From NCBI GenBank assembly GCA_018812945.1, contig JAHJCM010000033.1, forward strand, positions 1-35,595: a stretch of DNA of 35,595 nucleotides. The letters run 5' to 3'. The notes beneath the pieces are model-generated. The model was given only the letters and a program-made list of their open reading frames with translations, did no database searches and was not told the origin of the DNA. The translations under genes and the position numbers were made by a program. Of the stretch, positions 25,751 to 34,184 are shown in pieces. The DNA comes from Gammaproteobacteria bacterium. Lineage in GTDB: Bacteria > Pseudomonadota > Gammaproteobacteria > Burkholderiales > Burkholderiaceae_B. Each line of letters opens with the position of its first letter. Positions within the stretch are counted from its first letter, which is position 1.

Positions 25751-26314
25751 CTAAGGAGCAGAAATGCGTTTTTTAGCGACCGCAAATTTTTCATCAAGGG
25801 TGCGTTTTGTTATGCCATAAACGTTTTCGTACTTGGCAAGCAGTGCATCAATAATGGCAGCGGAATTCTCATAAACAGACAGCTTTTTACCCGCTGGAGA
25901 CTCCCCAAGCATCAACTCTATAAGTCCACCGATGATGTTCAAGTATGTGGTTTCTTGTCTCGGGCCTAGCGCTGCTTCTGCGTTGGCAACTTGTGAGGCC
26001 AAGGCTTTCTTGAATGCCCAATCAGCCATATCAAAAGGATCGATGCTGCCGTACCCGCCATGCTCCTCAAGGAAAAATTGAAGCTGATCAACCGTACAAG
26101 GAAAACGCAATACAGGGTCTTTCAAATTGCCGGTGGGATGCACTGACAAAGCAGCGCGCTCAGCAGGCTCCAGGCCAGCAGGTGGCTCTTTCAAATAAAC
26201 ACCGTCTTCACGTATTGAAAGACATAACCCCCAATCTTCCGGATCACTTACCCGGCACAACTTAGTAAAGTCGGAATATCCAACATTTAAACTTGAAGCA
26301 TCTTTCCCTTTCAT
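25751..26314 (-). CDS. Unrecognised protein encoded after the integrase
   Basis: A 187-residue protein of unknown function, with no transmembrane segment or signal peptide. It contains acidic patches, a FPCTVDQLQFFLEEHGGYG block and a helical C-terminus (IDALLAKYENVYGITKRTLDEKFAVAKKRI). The ATG at 26314 overlaps the integrase stop as ATGA, which decides the start; an ORF extension upstream would lie inside integrase. It could be an excision factor or an accessory of the island; there is no direct evidence. Confidence 0.75.
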   Translation of the reverse strand: MKGKDASSLNVGYSDFTKLCRVSDPEDWGLCLSIREDGVYLKEPPAGLEPAERAALSVHPTGNLKDPVLRFPCTVDQLQFFLEEHGGYGSIDPFDMADWAFKKALASQVANAEAALGPRQETTYLNIIGGLIELMLGESPAGKKLSVYENSAAIIDALLAKYENVYGITKRTLDEKFAVAKKRISAP

Positions 26315-27561
26315 TGCTTGGCCACACCTTTCCTGATTGAAATAATCGCGTTGTTTTCCGCCGAGTAGTTGCTTAGCAGATCGGCCCATTGCTGCATCAT
26401 CGCGCGGCGTTCTAGCATATATTCCGCTTGGTTGTAACTCGCCCTCACTTTGTTGCGTTCTGCGTGGGCCAGCTGGCGTTCAATTACTTCTGAACGGAAA
26501 CCCTGCTCGTTCAACATGGTTGAGGCGGTGGCCCGGAACCCATGCGCAGAAAAGCCAATACTTTCTTTGCCATTGAACCCCATCCGCTCAAGGGCCCTAT
26601 TCAGCGTGGTGGCTGTCATGCAAGTACGAGGATTTCGATAATTGGGGAACAGGTACTCGCGGCCACCTGTGTGCGTGTGCAACTCTTTCAACAAAGCTAG
26701 AGCCTGGGTCGACAGGGGAACAAGATGCGGCTCGCGCATCTTCATTCGCTCGGCAGGAATTCGCCATTCGGCTCGATCAAAGTCGATTTCTTCCCAACGT
26801 GCAGCACGAAGCTCGATGGTTCGCACAAAAGTCAGCAAAATCAGGTGCAGAGCGATGACGGTTGTTCTGTATCCGCCATAGCCATCCAGCGCTTGAATTA
26901 ATTCAGATATTTGTTGCCTGGAAAGTGCTTTGCTATGCTCAACCTTGGGCCTATGAATGGCCCCCTTCAACGCAGCCGCGGGATCATGATCTGCCCGAAG
27001 CGTTGCTACAGCGTAGCGGAAGATTGCAGAGGACCACTGACGAACCAGTAGAGCAACGGTCTCGGCACCTCGCTTTTCTATGCGACGAATAATTTCCAAC
27101 AAATGAGCAGCAGTTACATTACGGATTGGCAAGCGGCCGACATGTGGAAACACATCCCTTTGAAGGAAGTTCTCGACTTGCCGAAAGTAATAAGGTGTCC
27201 AGCCTGGCTTTTTCTTGACCATCCATTCCCTAGCCACCGCCTCAAAGGTATTTGCGTTTTCTGCTTGAGTGGTTAGGCGATCGGCTTGGCGTTGATGGGC
27301 GGGATGCAGCCCCTGCTTTACAAGTGCCTTTGCTTTTTCTCGATGTGCTCTCGCTTCTTCAAGTGAAATATGACCCAAGCGCTTGTCGTTGAAATACTCA
27401 CCAACTGCGAATACATTTTCTTTTCCTGCAATTCGATAGCGATAACGCCATAGCTTCGCCCCGGAGGGACGCACCTCAAGATACAGGCCGCCGCCATCAG
27501 TTAGCTTGACTGGTTTATCAGTTGGCTTTGAGTTGCGAATTTTTGCGTCAGTAAGCGGCAT
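26311..27561 (-). CDS. int: P4-type tyrosine recombinase (integrase)
   Basis: A 416-residue integrase with the N-terminal DUF4102 arm-binding domain (MPLTDAKIRNSKP, LTDGGGLYLEVRPSGAKLW), a core-binding domain and a C-terminal catalytic domain. The catalytic residues are visible: Arg247 (FVRTIEL), Lys274, His340-x-x-Arg343 (AHGFRATA), His366 and the nucleophile Tyr376 (or Tyr381). It lies 158 bases inside the right repeat and reads away from the right end, with arm-like repeats in its upstream region. It probably catalyses integration of this island into trpG. The length is that of a full integrase; no breaks are seen. Confidence 0.95.
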   Translation of the reverse strand: MPLTDAKIRNSKPTDKPVKLTDGGGLYLEVRPSGAKLWRYRYRIAGKENVFAVGEYFNDKRLGHISLEEARAHREKAKALVKQGLHPAHQRQADRLTTQAENANTFEAVAREWMVKKKPGWTPYYFRQVENFLQRDVFPHVGRLPIRNVTAAHLLEIIRRIEKRGAETVALLVRQWSSAIFRYAVATLRADHDPAAALKGAIHRPKVEHSKALSRQQISELIQALDGYGGYRTTVIALHLILLTFVRTIELRAARWEEIDFDRAEWRIPAERMKMREPHLVPLSTQALALLKELHTHTGGREYLFPNYRNPRTCMTATTLNRALERMGFNGKESIGFSAHGFRATASTMLNEQGFRSEVIERQLAHAERNKVRASYNQAEYMLERRAMMQQWADLLSNYSAENNAIISIRKGVAKQ

Positions 27562-27582
27562 GGTGAGGGTATCTGTGAATTT

Positions 27583-27603
27583 GATACCCGCAACGATACC
27601 CGC
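27583..27603. repeat. Tandem arm-type integrase sites, right end
   Basis: GATACCCGC occurs at 27583-27591 and again at 27595-27603, 20 bases upstream of the integrase start, with a third, inverted copy of the core (GGGTATC) at 27567-27573. The same ATACCCGC core is duplicated at the left end. Confidence 0.7.
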
Positions 27604-27670
27604 TAATTAGATGGATGACAACGGACCACAATAAACACCAATGAATCGCGTTTTAAATAAAAACAATGAC

Positions 27671-27739
27671 TTACGATTTGAGCTGAACCAGAAAGGATGC
27701 AGACGGATTATGATGCTGATTGTCGATCATCAACAGCAT
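27671..27739 (-). pseudogene. trpG: Remnant of the 5' end of trpG (original location)
   Basis: From the ATG at 27739 the first codons encode MLLMIDN, the same first seven residues as the functional trpG 18.5 kb away. The frame then continues into island DNA and stops at 27671 after 22 codons. AGG stands before the ATG. This is the part of the gene left behind in front of the island. Confidence 0.75.
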
Positions 27740-27748
27740 GATGGGCCT
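27719..27748. repeat. Right island attachment repeat (attR)
   Basis: The second copy of the 30-base repeat. The 14-base block ATTGTCGATCATCA is identical to 9245-9258, and GGGCCT at 27743-27748 matches 9269-9274. Four differences fall at 27733 and 27740-27742. Confidence 0.85.
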
Positions 27749-27826
27749 GCATATTGGCGTAAAAAGGATGGCTTTCACCGGAACACGCAAAATTTTAGCA
27801 CATGCCCCCACCCCGCCTGGCGCATT

Positions 27827-28378
27827 TCAGGCGTATTGCGGCCCCAGCACACGATCAACCCGTTGTTGCACCTGAAGAGAAATTTCCATCAACGCATTCT
27901 TGATTTCAGCAGTTTTGTGGTTGGGGCGGTCCATGTAACGAATGATCTGATCAATCGCGATACGGGCCATGTGTAGGTGATTCCCGGTACAACGTTGTTT
28001 GAGCCATTGCAGTTGCCGGTGAGTAATTGGACCATGACACAGGCTGTTAAGGGTGTGGTACGTGACCTGTAACTGAACCTGAGCATCCTGCGTGTTTTCC
28101 TGGGTGCCATCCAGCACATGCTGATTGATTTCATGAATAAGCTGGGCAGGTTCACATGGTCGAATCACAAAACGCTGAACACCTCGATCCCGTGCCTGCA
28201 AGATGGTTTCGCGATCAGCCAGACACACCATCACAGGGAAAAAGTAGGGACTGCGCAACCTGCTCAATGCGTCTTCGTTGCTGCCGACCTGCTCGATTTG
28301 CCCACTCCAGTGGAGCTGCACGGCCTCGAGCCATTTTTGTTGAACATCGACATCCTTCTCTACGACAAGCAAGCGCAT
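27827..28378 (-). CDS. Degenerate response-regulator receiver-like protein
   Basis: A 183-residue protein. Its start, MRLLVVEKDVDVQQKWLEA, resembles the acidic pocket and first helix of a CheY-type receiver. ARDRGVQRFVIRPCEPAQLIHEI resembles the end of one, with Lys to Arg at VIRP. The middle is about 20 residues short and the phospho-acceptor Asp strand (beta3) appears deleted, so it cannot be a normal phosphorylated receiver. Residues 100-183 are helical and I do not recognise them. It is 94 bases after trpE and would have stood between trpE and trpG before the island arrived. GAGG stands 5 bases before the ATG. Confidence 0.7.
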   Translation of the reverse strand: MRLLVVEKDVDVQQKWLEAVQLHWSGQIEQVGSNEDALSRLRSPYFFPVMVCLADRETILQARDRGVQRFVIRPCEPAQLIHEINQHVLDGTQENTQDAQVQLQVTYHTLNSLCHGPITHRQLQWLKQRCTGNHLHMARIAIDQIIRYMDRPNHKTAEIKNALMEISLQVQQRVDRVLGPQYA

Positions 28379-28472
28379 GGTAACCTCGACCTATCATTGG
28401 CACCGGTCAAGGGTATGAACAAGTGTTAAATGTTAGAGCTACCTGACTGGGGGAAAGGTCCGTTCTGGAGAC

Positions 28473-29978
28473 TCAGGTCAATTCGCCATCCAACCCGGCT
28501 TGCACAAGCTCAGCAGCCCGCATGACTGCCCTCGCCTTATTCTCGGTTTCCAGCCACTCACTTTCAGCCACAGAATCAGCCACTACGCCCGCACCGGCCT
28601 GAACATACAGGGTTTGATCTTTCACAACCCCGGTGCGAATGGCGATCGCCACATCCATGGTACCTGTGAAGCTGAGATAACCGCATGCACCGCCATAAAC
28701 GCCACGCTTGGTGGGCTCAAGTTCGTCGATGATTTCCATGGCCCGAACCTTGGGCGCACCAGAAAGCGTGCCCGCCGGGAAAGTGGCGCGCAGCACATCC
28801 ATCGCCCCCATGCCGGGCTTCAAATCGCCCTGCACGTTGCTGACAATATGCATGACATGCGAATAGCGCTCAATGATCATTTTCTCGGTGACCTGCACCG
28901 AACCCGTTTGCGCAATGCGGCCCACATCGTTGCGAGCCAGATCAATCAGCATGACATGCTCTGCGATCTCCTTGGGATCGGCCAACAACTCCTCGGCCAG
29001 AGCGATGTCTTCTTGAGGTGTTTTGCCGCGCGGACGAGTACCAGCAATGGGGCGCAGTGTGACCAAAGGAGGCTTGCCCTCAACCTGATCTTGTCGCACC
29101 AAAATTTCAGGCGATGAACCCACCACCTGAAAGCTGCCGAAGTTGTAGTAGAACAAATACGGCGATGGATTCAAGGAGCGCAAGGCGCGGTACAACATGA
29201 GCGCGTCTTGTGTGAAGCGCTTGCTGAGCCTTTGACCCAGAACCACCTGCATCACATCGCCAGCGGCAATGTATTCCTTGGCTTTGGCAACCATATCAAA
29301 GAAATAATCTTTGCCCATGCTGCGTTCGATGGGCGTGCTTTCGCTGTTGCCAGACGCGGGAATGGCGATGGGCTGACGAAGTTGGCCCATCAGCCGCTTA
29401 ACCTCAGCGACGCCATTTTCATACGCATTGGTTTGCGCGGGATCGACAAACACAATGAGCTGAATGGTGCCCTGGATGTTGTCCACCACCGCCATGCGAT
29501 CGGTGAACATGAGCAAAATATCGGGAATTCCGAGGTCATCCGCCTTGCGACTTGCCTCCAGGCGGGGCTCCATGTAGCGCACCGTGTCGTACCCGAAGTA
29601 GCCGGCGAGCCCGCCAAAAAAACGAGGGCTTCCCTTGAGCGGTGGCACTTTGAAACGGGCATGGTATTGCTCGATGAATTGCAGCGGATCACCGTTGAAT
29701 GTTTCCAGTGTTTCCAGTGCGCCATCCGTGTGTTGCTGTTGCACCAACACCGTGTGCTCGATCACCTTGATTGTGACGCTGGAGGGCAAACCCACGAAGG
29801 AATACCGGCCCGAGCGTTCGCCGCCCACCACCGATTCAAGCAAGAAGGTGTTGGGCTTGTTGGCCAGTTTGAAGTACACCGACAAAGGCGTATCGAGGTC
29901 AGCATAACAGCGCGCAATTAGTGGGATACGGTTGTAACCTTGTGCAGCAAATGCATCGAATTCAGTTTGAGAAATCAT
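28473..29978 (-). CDS. trpE: Anthranilate synthase component I
   Basis: A 501-residue enzyme that makes anthranilate from chorismate with ammonia from TrpG. The blocks [16 protein letters not shown] (feedback tryptophan site), [50 protein letters not shown] and [14 protein letters not shown] are all present. The ATG at 29978 overlaps the gph stop as ATGA. An upstream extension to 30044 lies inside gph and is not used. It forms rpe-gph-trpE, a familiar betaproteobacterial order, but its partner trpG is now beyond the island. Confidence 0.96.
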   Translation of the reverse strand: MISQTEFDAFAAQGYNRIPLIARCYADLDTPLSVYFKLANKPNTFLLESVVGGERSGRYSFVGLPSSVTIKVIEHTVLVQQQHTDGALETLETFNGDPLQFIEQYHARFKVPPLKGSPRFFGGLAGYFGYDTVRYMEPRLEASRKADDLGIPDILLMFTDRMAVVDNIQGTIQLIVFVDPAQTNAYENGVAEVKRLMGQLRQPIAIPASGNSESTPIERSMGKDYFFDMVAKAKEYIAAGDVMQVVLGQRLSKRFTQDALMLYRALRSLNPSPYLFYYNFGSFQVVGSSPEILVRQDQVEGKPPLVTLRPIAGTRPRGKTPQEDIALAEELLADPKEIAEHVMLIDLARNDVGRIAQTGSVQVTEKMIIERYSHVMHIVSNVQGDLKPGMGAMDVLRATFPAGTLSGAPKVRAMEIIDELEPTKRGVYGGACGYLSFTGTMDVAIAIRTGVVKDQTLYVQAGAGVVADSVAESEWLETENKARAVMRAAELVQAGLDGELT

Positions 29979-30655
29979 TGTGGTACCCGTGCGCCCAGCA
30001 GGCGTTGTGCAGCTTCCTCGATGGTGTTCACGATGCCATCGCACTGTGTTTCATGAACAGATCGCCCTTCGTTGTAACCGTAGGGCAACAGCCAACACTC
30101 AACGCCTGCCGCATTGGCAGCCAGCGCATCGTTCACGGAATCGCCGATCATCAAGGCTTGCGAAGGATCCACGCCGAGCAGCTTGCAGGCGTGGGTTACA
30201 GGCATGGGGTCAGGTTTTTTTACCGGGCAGGTGTCGCCACCCACCACAACCTCGAAGTAATTGGCAATGCCGGTGCGCTCCAACAGGGGTTTTGTGAAAC
30301 GCTCAGGCTTGTTGGTCACCACCGCAAGCTTGTAACCCCCATTTTTCAACAACTCCAGCCCTTCTTTCACGCCGGGATAAAACACCGAGTGATTGCCGTT
30401 GATCTGGGTGTAGTGGTTTTGCCAGTTGGCCATGGCCCGGGCATACAAGTCAGGTGATGCCTTGTCGGTCATGCTGCCAGTCAGGCTTCGGTTAACCAGG
30501 TTTTCCGCGCCCTTGCCCACATACACGGCCACTGTTTCCTCAGGCAAAACAGGTTTGCCCAAGTCAACCAACATGGCGTTCACTGCGGCGGCCAGATCGG
30601 GTACGGTGTGTAAAAGTGTTCCATCCAGATCGAACAATACTGCTTGCTTGGTCAT
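29975..30655 (-). CDS. gph: Phosphoglycolate phosphatase (HAD superfamily)
   Basis: A 226-residue HAD phosphatase that removes the phosphate from 2-phosphoglycolate. It has the nucleophile motif FDLDGTL near the N-terminus, VVTNKP (motif II), KKPDPMP (motif III lysine) and MIGDSVND (motif IV). It lies 6 bases after the rpe stop and overlaps trpE. The product is well matched to Gph in size. Other HAD substrates cannot be excluded. Confidence 0.93.
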   Translation of the reverse strand: MTKQAVLFDLDGTLLHTVPDLAAAVNAMLVDLGKPVLPEETVAVYVGKGAENLVNRSLTGSMTDKASPDLYARAMANWQNHYTQINGNHSVFYPGVKEGLELLKNGGYKLAVVTNKPERFTKPLLERTGIANYFEVVVGGDTCPVKKPDPMPVTHACKLLGVDPSQALMIGDSVNDALAANAAGVECWLLPYGYNEGRSVHETQCDGIVNTIEEAAQRLLGARVPQ

Positions 30656-30661
30656 GATTGT

Positions 30662-31342
30662 TTATCTCGTAGTGGCGAGCTCGGCGCGCATTTGATCGAT
30701 CACGGCCTTGTAGTCGGGCTTGCCGAAAATGGCTGAGCCAGCAACAAAGGTGTCAGCACCTGCACGCGCGATTTGCGCTATGTTGTCGGGCTTTACGCCA
30801 CCATCCACTTCCAGACGAATATTCTGGCCACCCTTGGCCACATGCGCATCAATACGCTTGCGCAATTCGGCCAGCTTGACCAAAGCTTGAGGGATGAAAC
30901 TTTGACCGCCAAAACCGGGGTTCACTGACATCACCAAAACAAGGTCAAGCTTGTCCATGACGTGATCCACCCAGGAAATTGGGGTGGCCGGGTTCAGCAC
31001 AACACCGGCCTGACAGCCAGAATCACGGATCAGGCCCAAAGTGCGATCGAGGTGATCTGTGCCTTCGGGGTGAACACTGATGAGGTTTGCGCCGGCCTTT
31101 GCAAAGTCGGGAATGATTCGATCCACCGGGCGCACCATTAAATGGACATCAATCATCGCCGAGGTGTGGGGGCGCAGGGCTTCGCAAACCAAAGGGCCAA
31201 TCGTGAGGTTGGGTACATAATGATTGTCCATCACGTCAAAGTGAACCCAGTCTGCGCCAGCCGCAATCACATTTTTCACCTCGTCGCCCAAGCGGGCAAA
31301 GTCGGCAGAAAGGATACTGGGGGCGATAACAAACGGGTTCAT
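30662..31342 (-). CDS. rpe: Ribulose-phosphate 3-epimerase
   Basis: A 226-residue TIM-barrel enzyme of the pentose phosphate pathway that interconverts ribulose 5-phosphate and xylulose 5-phosphate. Diagnostic blocks are [31 protein letters not shown] (metal-binding), [22 protein letters not shown] and VDGGV. It is the first gene of rpe-gph-trpE and is divergent from apaG. The promoter is not obvious in the 150-base gap. Confidence 0.96.
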   Translation of the reverse strand: MNPFVIAPSILSADFARLGDEVKNVIAAGADWVHFDVMDNHYVPNLTIGPLVCEALRPHTSAMIDVHLMVRPVDRIIPDFAKAGANLISVHPEGTDHLDRTLGLIRDSGCQAGVVLNPATPISWVDHVMDKLDLVLVMSVNPGFGGQSFIPQALVKLAELRKRIDAHVAKGGQNIRLEVDGGVKPDNIAQIARAGADTFVAGSAIFGKPDYKAVIDQMRAELATTR

Positions 31343-31493
31343 GGTTGGCCTTCGATGGAGAATTCAACAATCAAAGCAAGAGTTTAAACGAAACTACCCC
31401 AACGAAAAGGCTTTGCAAGCGGCTTCGGATTTGTGAAATCGGGGGTTTGAAGTCATACTTGAAATCTACAGCAACATTCACAAGCCACACCGC

Positions 31494-31877
31494 ATGAGCA
31501 GCCCGTCACCGTATCAGTTTGAAGTTCGAGTCAGCACCCAGTTTCTGGAAGAGCAAAGTGACAAAGACAAAGGCCCTTATGTGTTCGCCTACACCATTGA
31601 AATTGAGAATGTGGGCGAGCGAACTGCGCAATTGTTAAGCCGCCACTGGATTATTACCGATGCGCACAATATTGTTCAGGAGGTGAAAGGCGATGGGGTG
31701 GTGGGCGAGCAACCCACTCTGCGCCCAGGTGAGCGATTTGAATACACCAGTGGCTGCCCCTTACCCACCCCGGTGGGTACAATGAAAGGCAAATACACCT
31801 TTGTGGGCGAAGGCGGCGAACAGTTTGATGTGCCAGTGCCTGAGTTTTTGCTGTCAATGCCCCGGGTGCTGCACTAA
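31494..31877 (+). CDS. apaG: ApaG protein
   Basis: A 127-residue single-domain beta protein of the ApaG family (FN3-like fold): YQFEVRVSTQFLEEQS, VFAYTIEIENVG, QLLSRHWIITDA, EVKGDGVVGEQPTLRPGERFEYTSGC and MKGKYTF. It is linked to cobalt/magnesium efflux phenotypes in enteric bacteria, but the mechanism is unresolved. Its stop overlaps by four bases the end of a short gene on the other strand. Confidence 0.95.
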   Translation: MSSPSPYQFEVRVSTQFLEEQSDKDKGPYVFAYTIEIENVGERTAQLLSRHWIITDAHNIVQEVKGDGVVGEQPTLRPGERFEYTSGCPLPTPVGTMKGKYTFVGEGGEQFDVPVPEFLLSMPRVLH

Positions 31878-32020
31878 TCTTCGTCGGGGGGTGTGCTTGG
31901 TGCTGATGATTCTTCGTCGGGTTTTTCGGCTGGATGATCTACCCTGGCCCTCAACGTCCACCACATAATGAACACGATCAGGCCCAAAGCCAAAACCATT
32001 TCCGCAATGAGTAACCACAT
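31874..32020 (-). CDS. Small membrane protein (48 residues) between apaG and mltA
   Basis: This short reading frame on the minus strand encodes a single hydrophobic span (MWLLIAEMVLALGLIVFIMWW), then TLRARVDH and an acidic, proline/serine-rich tail ending PPDED. It obeys the positive-inside rule with its Arg cluster after the span. A GGAG lies 10 bases before the ATG at 32020, and an alternative TTG start lies two codons upstream. The gene is convergent with apaG and its start overlaps the start region of mltA. The function is unknown; small single-span proteins of this look are plausible in Burkholderiales. Confidence 0.6.
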   Translation of the reverse strand: MWLLIAEMVLALGLIVFIMWWTLRARVDHPAEKPDEESSAPSTPPDED

Positions 32021-33263
32021 GTCCAATCCACTCCGTTGTTGGTGGCCCAGCACCGTGCTGGCCGCCTTGATTCTATCTGGATGCGCTACTGCTCCGACCC
32101 CGAAAACGGCTGAATGTTCATGCCCGGCAGGAGAAAAACAGGCTCAAACCGAGAAAAAAGATGAAAAACCGGCCTTGCCACTGTTTGTGAAATCTGACTT
32201 TTCAAGCTTGCCAGGATGGAGCACCGCTAACCACGGACGTTTTCTGGAGGCATTTTCAGAGCAGTGCTCAGTCAATGGCAATGCCTTGGCCAAACGCAAA
32301 GCCACCCCCACCGGTTTGCTGGAAGCCTGCCGCAAAGCCCGACAAAACCTGAGCGGGAATGCGCTGCTGCCTGCACAAATCTGGATGGAGGCGAACTTTG
32401 ATGTGTGGCAGCTTCAGCAGGAAGACGGCAAGAAAGAAGGTTTGCTGACTGGTTACTTTGAACCCCTGTTAAAAGGCGCACGCCAGGCACAAGGTACATA
32501 CAATGCGCCACTTTACGGTGTGCCCGCGGATTTGATTACCGTAAAACTAGACGAGCAGTACCCGGAACTGAAAGGTAAGCGTCTGCGTGGCCGCCTGCAG
32601 GGCAATACGCTGGTTCCTTTCTTTGACAGGGCAGAATGGGAGCGCTTGGGACCAGACCGTGAAAAACCGATTGTTTGGGTAAACGACAAACTGGACGCAT
32701 TTTTATTGCAGGTGCAGGGTTCAGGCCGAGTGACCTTGCCAGACGGCAGCGTAATTCGCTTGAGTTACGCCGAGCAGAACGGCCACCCATATAAATCCAT
32801 CGGGAAAGTGCTGGTGGATCGCGGAGAGTTGACCGCTGCGCAGGCTACCATTCCGGGTATCAGAAACTGGGCAAAAGCCAACCCCGGCAAGCTGGATGAT
32901 TTACTGAATGCCAACCCCAGCGTGGTGTTTTTCAAGGAAAACAAAGTACTGCGCCCACAAGAAGGCCCAGTGGGCGCCATGGGTGTTCCCTTGACTGGCC
33001 AACTCAGCCTGGCGATTGACCGTGAAAAAATACCTTATGGCAGCCCGATCTGGATTGAATCCAGCAACCCGGTGACCAATGCACCCATTGCGCAGGGCAC
33101 CTTGGCCCAAGACACTGGCGGCGCCATTCGGGGCCGGGTACGTGCTGACTATTTCTGGGGAACAGGTGAAGAGGCTGGCACAGCTGCTGGCCTGACCCGC
33201 CAACCCTTGAAAATGTGGCTGATTTGGCCAAGGGGCACGCCCCTGCCTGAAAGCGGAAGCTGA
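32019..33263 (+). CDS. mltA: Membrane-bound lytic murein transglycosylase A (lipoprotein)
   Basis: An outer-membrane lipoprotein that cleaves peptidoglycan to 1,6-anhydromuropeptides. The signal peptide ends in the lipobox LILSGC; from the ATG at 32019 the lipidated Cys is residue 22. The MltA domain contains LLTGYFEPLL, APLYGVP, FLLQVQGSGRV and PYKSIGKVL. The C-terminal 3D domain has AQDTGGAIRGRVRADYFWGTGEEAG with the catalytic Asp (QDTGG). ATG codons at 31968 and 32007 are in frame; the 32019 start gives a normal signal peptide and has GAG 7 bases upstream. The true start is uncertain. Confidence 0.93.
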   Translation: MSNPLRCWWPSTVLAALILSGCATAPTPKTAECSCPAGEKQAQTEKKDEKPALPLFVKSDFSSLPGWSTANHGRFLEAFSEQCSVNGNALAKRKATPTGLLEACRKARQNLSGNALLPAQIWMEANFDVWQLQQEDGKKEGLLTGYFEPLLKGARQAQGTYNAPLYGVPADLITVKLDEQYPELKGKRLRGRLQGNTLVPFFDRAEWERLGPDREKPIVWVNDKLDAFLLQVQGSGRVTLPDGSVIRLSYAEQNGHPYKSIGKVLVDRGELTAAQATIPGIRNWAKANPGKLDDLLNANPSVVFFKENKVLRPQEGPVGAMGVPLTGQLSLAIDREKIPYGSPIWIESSNPVTNAPIAQGTLAQDTGGAIRGRVRADYFWGTGEEAGTAAGLTRQPLKMWLIWPRGTPLPESGS

Positions 33264-33288
33264 AAACCCCGAGGCCTTGCTTAAGTTT

Positions 33289-34098
33289 TTATTTGGCCCT
33301 TGACGCCGCCGCTATGCGGCGATTCAGGTCAGCAGAAGGGATGGCGCCGCTAACACGAGTGCCATCCTGGAAAAATACGGTTGGCGTACCTGATACGCCC
33401 ATTCCCCGACCCAAGCTGACCAGATCTTCAATGGGTGGATTGCAATTGCCATTTCCAGTAGGAGATTGGTCTTTCAACATCCAGTCATCCCACATCTTGG
33501 ACTTGTCACTGGCGCACATTACCTTTTGCGCTTTGTCGACGGAATCGCGGCCCAGGACCGGATATACGTAGGTGTACACAGTGGTGTCTTGTAACTTGCT
33601 CAAGGTTTCCTTGCGAAAACGTTTGCAATAGCCACAGTTGGGATCTTCAAACACGGCAATTTTCCGGCTGCCAGTGCCGTAAACGGATTTCAAGGCCAAA
33701 CCCAATGGAAGATCTTTCTCGAAATTGATGGCATTGAGCTTGTCCAGCCTGGCTTCGGTCAAATTGGCCATGGATTTGCTTTCCATAAGCTCGCCCAAAA
33801 TGAGATGGCTGCCACTGGCATTGGTGTAAATGATTTTCTTGGTGCCATTGTGATTCACCACCACCTCAAACAAACCATCGATGAACTCGATGTCGCTGAC
33901 CGATACCACCTTGACACCGGATGCCCCCAAGGACTCATTCACAGCTACGGTAATGCGCTCAACCTGAGACTTGCTTGCTGCCGCCTGCACAGGCTGAACT
34001 GATTGTGACAAGGCCCACGCGCCCGCTGACAAGGCAATTACAGAGAAAACAACAGCACTGCTGCGCTTGCGAAGGGACAAAGGTAGATTGAATTTCAT
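33289..34098 (-). CDS. dsbC: Periplasmic thiol:disulfide interchange protein, DsbC family
   Basis: A 269-residue disulfide isomerase. A signal peptide with KR residues and a hydrophobic core precedes cleavage near VQAAA/SK. The N-terminal dimerisation domain follows, with VVSVSDIEFIDGLFEVVV. A linker helix then leads to the thioredoxin domain with the CGYC active site (Cys155-Cys158) and the cis-proline loop GTPTVFF. The start is placed at the ATG of MKFNLPLSLRKR (34098); the longer ORF has no signal peptide. The enzyme repairs wrong disulfides in the periplasm and needs DsbD for reduction. It follows the UbiH-family gene by 86 bases. Confidence 0.94.
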   Translation of the reverse strand: MKFNLPLSLRKRSSAVVFSVIALSAGAWALSQSVQPVQAAASKSQVERITVAVNESLGASGVKVVSVSDIEFIDGLFEVVVNHNGTKKIIYTNASGSHLILGELMESKSMANLTEARLDKLNAINFEKDLPLGLALKSVYGTGSRKIAVFEDPNCGYCKRFRKETLSKLQDTTVYTYVYPVLGRDSVDKAQKVMCASDKSKMWDDWMLKDQSPTGNGNCNPPIEDLVSLGRGMGVSGTPTVFFQDGTRVSGAIPSADLNRRIAAASRAK

Positions 34099-34184
34099 AG
34101 GCCTGCTTGGATAAAAATGATGAATTGTAGTTAGGACACGCTTGAGGGCAATTTGTTCATTGCGCCAGGACTTTTCAGTTGCAG

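Larger units (their letters stand above)
9259..27732. mobile_element. Genomic (defence) island integrated into the 5' end of trpG
   Basis: An 18.5 kb integrative element. Evidence: a P4-type integrase next to one end; 26/30 direct repeats at both ends, lying exactly in the trpG start region; tandem ATACCCGC arm-like motifs just inside each end; and separation of trpE from trpGDC, which normally would be adjacent. The cargo is hsdMSR, a YgjP-like peptidase, mcrBC, an AlbA-type ATPase protein, an NrtR-like regulator with a metallophosphoesterase, an AlpA regulator and two unknown proteins. No conjugation or replication genes are recognisable, so it would need outside help to transfer. The boundaries are placed within the crossover blocks and are accurate to about 20 bases. 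Confidence 0.88.

Noticed and set aside
27641-27976. 111-codon plus-strand ORF across the right end
   Set aside because: It crosses the attachment site and runs antisense into the receiver-like gene; its product shows no motif.
28500-29921. Two plus-strand ORFs of 205 and 237 codons
   Set aside because: Both are antisense to trpE.
31343-31493. Tryptophan attenuator or Trp-codon leader in front of rpe-gph-trpE
   Set aside because: No leader peptide with clustered Trp codons and no competing hairpins with a T-run were found.
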